This document shows positions 63,189 through 64,000 of a DNA stretch of 64,000 bases, piece by piece. Both the position numbers and the translations under genes were made by a program. Under the pieces are notes generated by a model. The model searched no databases. It was not told where the DNA came from and saw only the letters and a list, made by a program, of their open reading frames with translations. Location of the stretch: contig NC_133290.1 of NCBI RefSeq assembly GCF_005239225.2, forward strand, positions 13,276,204 to 13,340,203, in the 5' to 3' direction. This stretch comes from Populus alba. Taxonomy: Eukaryota > Streptophyta > Magnoliopsida > Malpighiales > Salicaceae. How positions within the stretch are numbered: the stretch's first letter is position 1; each line of letters begins with the position of its first letter.

Positions 63189-64000
63189 CTAAATCCAACC
63201 TGTCAAGCCTGATCTAGCAGCAACATTGTACATTATTAGTTTATCCCAGACAAGGCCAAAGAGGCTCCCCTCCAATGGTCGAAAATGTCAAGGCCTACGA
63301 AAGAAGAAGAGTTGTAAATAATGTGAACCCAACTGCTAGCTGATCTAACAACATAATCAACAGCCAAAACCAACCTCCACAGAAAGAAGTTAAGTTCATG
63401 CTTCAATGGTAAGTTCATGAGAGCATTAACTACATTATAGGTCATTGCTACATAACAGATGAGTTTGATGGCATTCTTTTCGCCTAACAAATTTTTTTTT
63501 CTTGCCAGAGGCTCCCCCAACCTCAACCAGCCCCAAATAAGATAACACAATCCCCTTTTTTTTCAATAAGAAAAAAAACTAACAAAGTGAAACAATAGCA
63601 AGAGAAAATGACTCAGTAAGGAACACTGTTTTCCCTAAACGTTGCAAGGAAGGCAGAACAATACCACTTGAGCCACATAACTCACTCGTTCAAAACACAC
63701 ACTACTCACACATAATACAGGCAATGTTTACACTCTGTTATCCAAGAAAGACAGCAACTATTCATTAAACTAACCAACAAAATGGAAGCTTGCAAAGAAG
63801 TAATCAACTCGATCTCGGCATACAAATTTCAAGTGAAACAATCCAAATCATTCACAATGTTGCGAGATTTGGAGATTTTTTTACCTACAAGGACGAATGC
63901 GAGGGAAAGAGCGAGAATCGAAGGGAACAGGCCAGAAGTAGAAGCAACAGACAGCCCAAAGCCAAGGCAAGAAGGCGAATCCGAATTTGTAAAATCTACA
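63189..64000 (-). pseudogene. PEN2: Decayed gamma-secretase subunit PEN-2 gene (5' end outside window)
   Basis: The first visible exon (64000 to about 63892) reads FYKFGFAFLPWLW, then FYFWPV and SFPRIRP. These match the first membrane segment of PEN-2, a core subunit of the gamma-secretase intramembrane protease. The second exon (63356-63189) starts YVVRSA and should encode the second membrane segment and conserved tail. It is broken: four extra bases at 63335-63338 shift the frame, TAG (63297-63295) replaces the expected Trp before ALTF, and about one base is missing near 63260 before WDKLIMYNVAARSGLTG, which lies in another frame. No AG acceptor sits directly before the second exon. These lesions indicate a pseudogene, perhaps one partner of a genome-duplication pair. 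The upstream part, including the start, lies beyond base 64000. Confidence 0.8.

Noticed and set aside
63236..63550. 104-codon minus-strand ORF as a novel gene
   Set aside because: Its C-terminal half is the shifted frame of the decayed PEN-2 second exon, and its N-terminal half is intron sequence.

Overview
This is a nuclear chromosome segment from a woody dicot, most likely a poplar or willow (Salicaceae). That assignment is an inference: every multi-exon gene has plant GT-AG introns, the products are plant-specific (PsaN, U-box/ARM ligase, subgroup-21 R2R3-MYB), and the AT-rich spacers carry short interspersed elements of the style seen in poplar genomes. Nothing prokaryotic, organellar or viral is present.

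Layout. 1-7.7 kb: repeat-rich spacer with a Ty3/gypsy gag remnant (1731-2170) and a long GA microsatellite. 7.7-8.9 kb: intronless U-box E3 ligase (+). 11.7-19.2 kb: two minus-strand genes, a chloroplast TPR-type protein whose last exon runs into a MITE, and a complete six-exon RABC/Rab18 GTPase. 19.2-28.6 kb: AT-rich spacer filled with MITEs and other diverged repeats. 28.6-35.5 kb: tandem duplication of an intronless 334-residue membrane-protein gene (both -), with a decayed PIF/Harbinger transposase in the upstream region of the second copy. 39.8-43.3 kb: five-exon GH28 polygalacturonase-like gene (+). 44.3-45.0 kb: photosystem I subunit N (psaN, -, three exons). 46.0-49.4 kb: five-exon SWIM zinc-finger protein related to Mutator-type transposases (-), with one apparent GC-AG intron. 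52.8-54.0 kb: R2R3-MYB of subgroup 21 (-). 54.0-63.1 kb: a nine-kilobase stretch with no coding gene that I can support. 63.2-64.0 kb: a decayed copy of the gamma-secretase subunit gene PEN-2 (-), cut by the window end.

The genes are independent transcription units and do not form a pathway. The most notable points are the broken PEN-2 copy, the MITE-truncated TPR gene, the tandem pair with a locally homogenised 5' half, and the domesticated transposase-like SWIM gene. I found no previously undescribed multi-gene system. Exon boundaries were derived by hand from splice consensus, reading-frame continuity and family knowledge. They have not been checked against transcripts.
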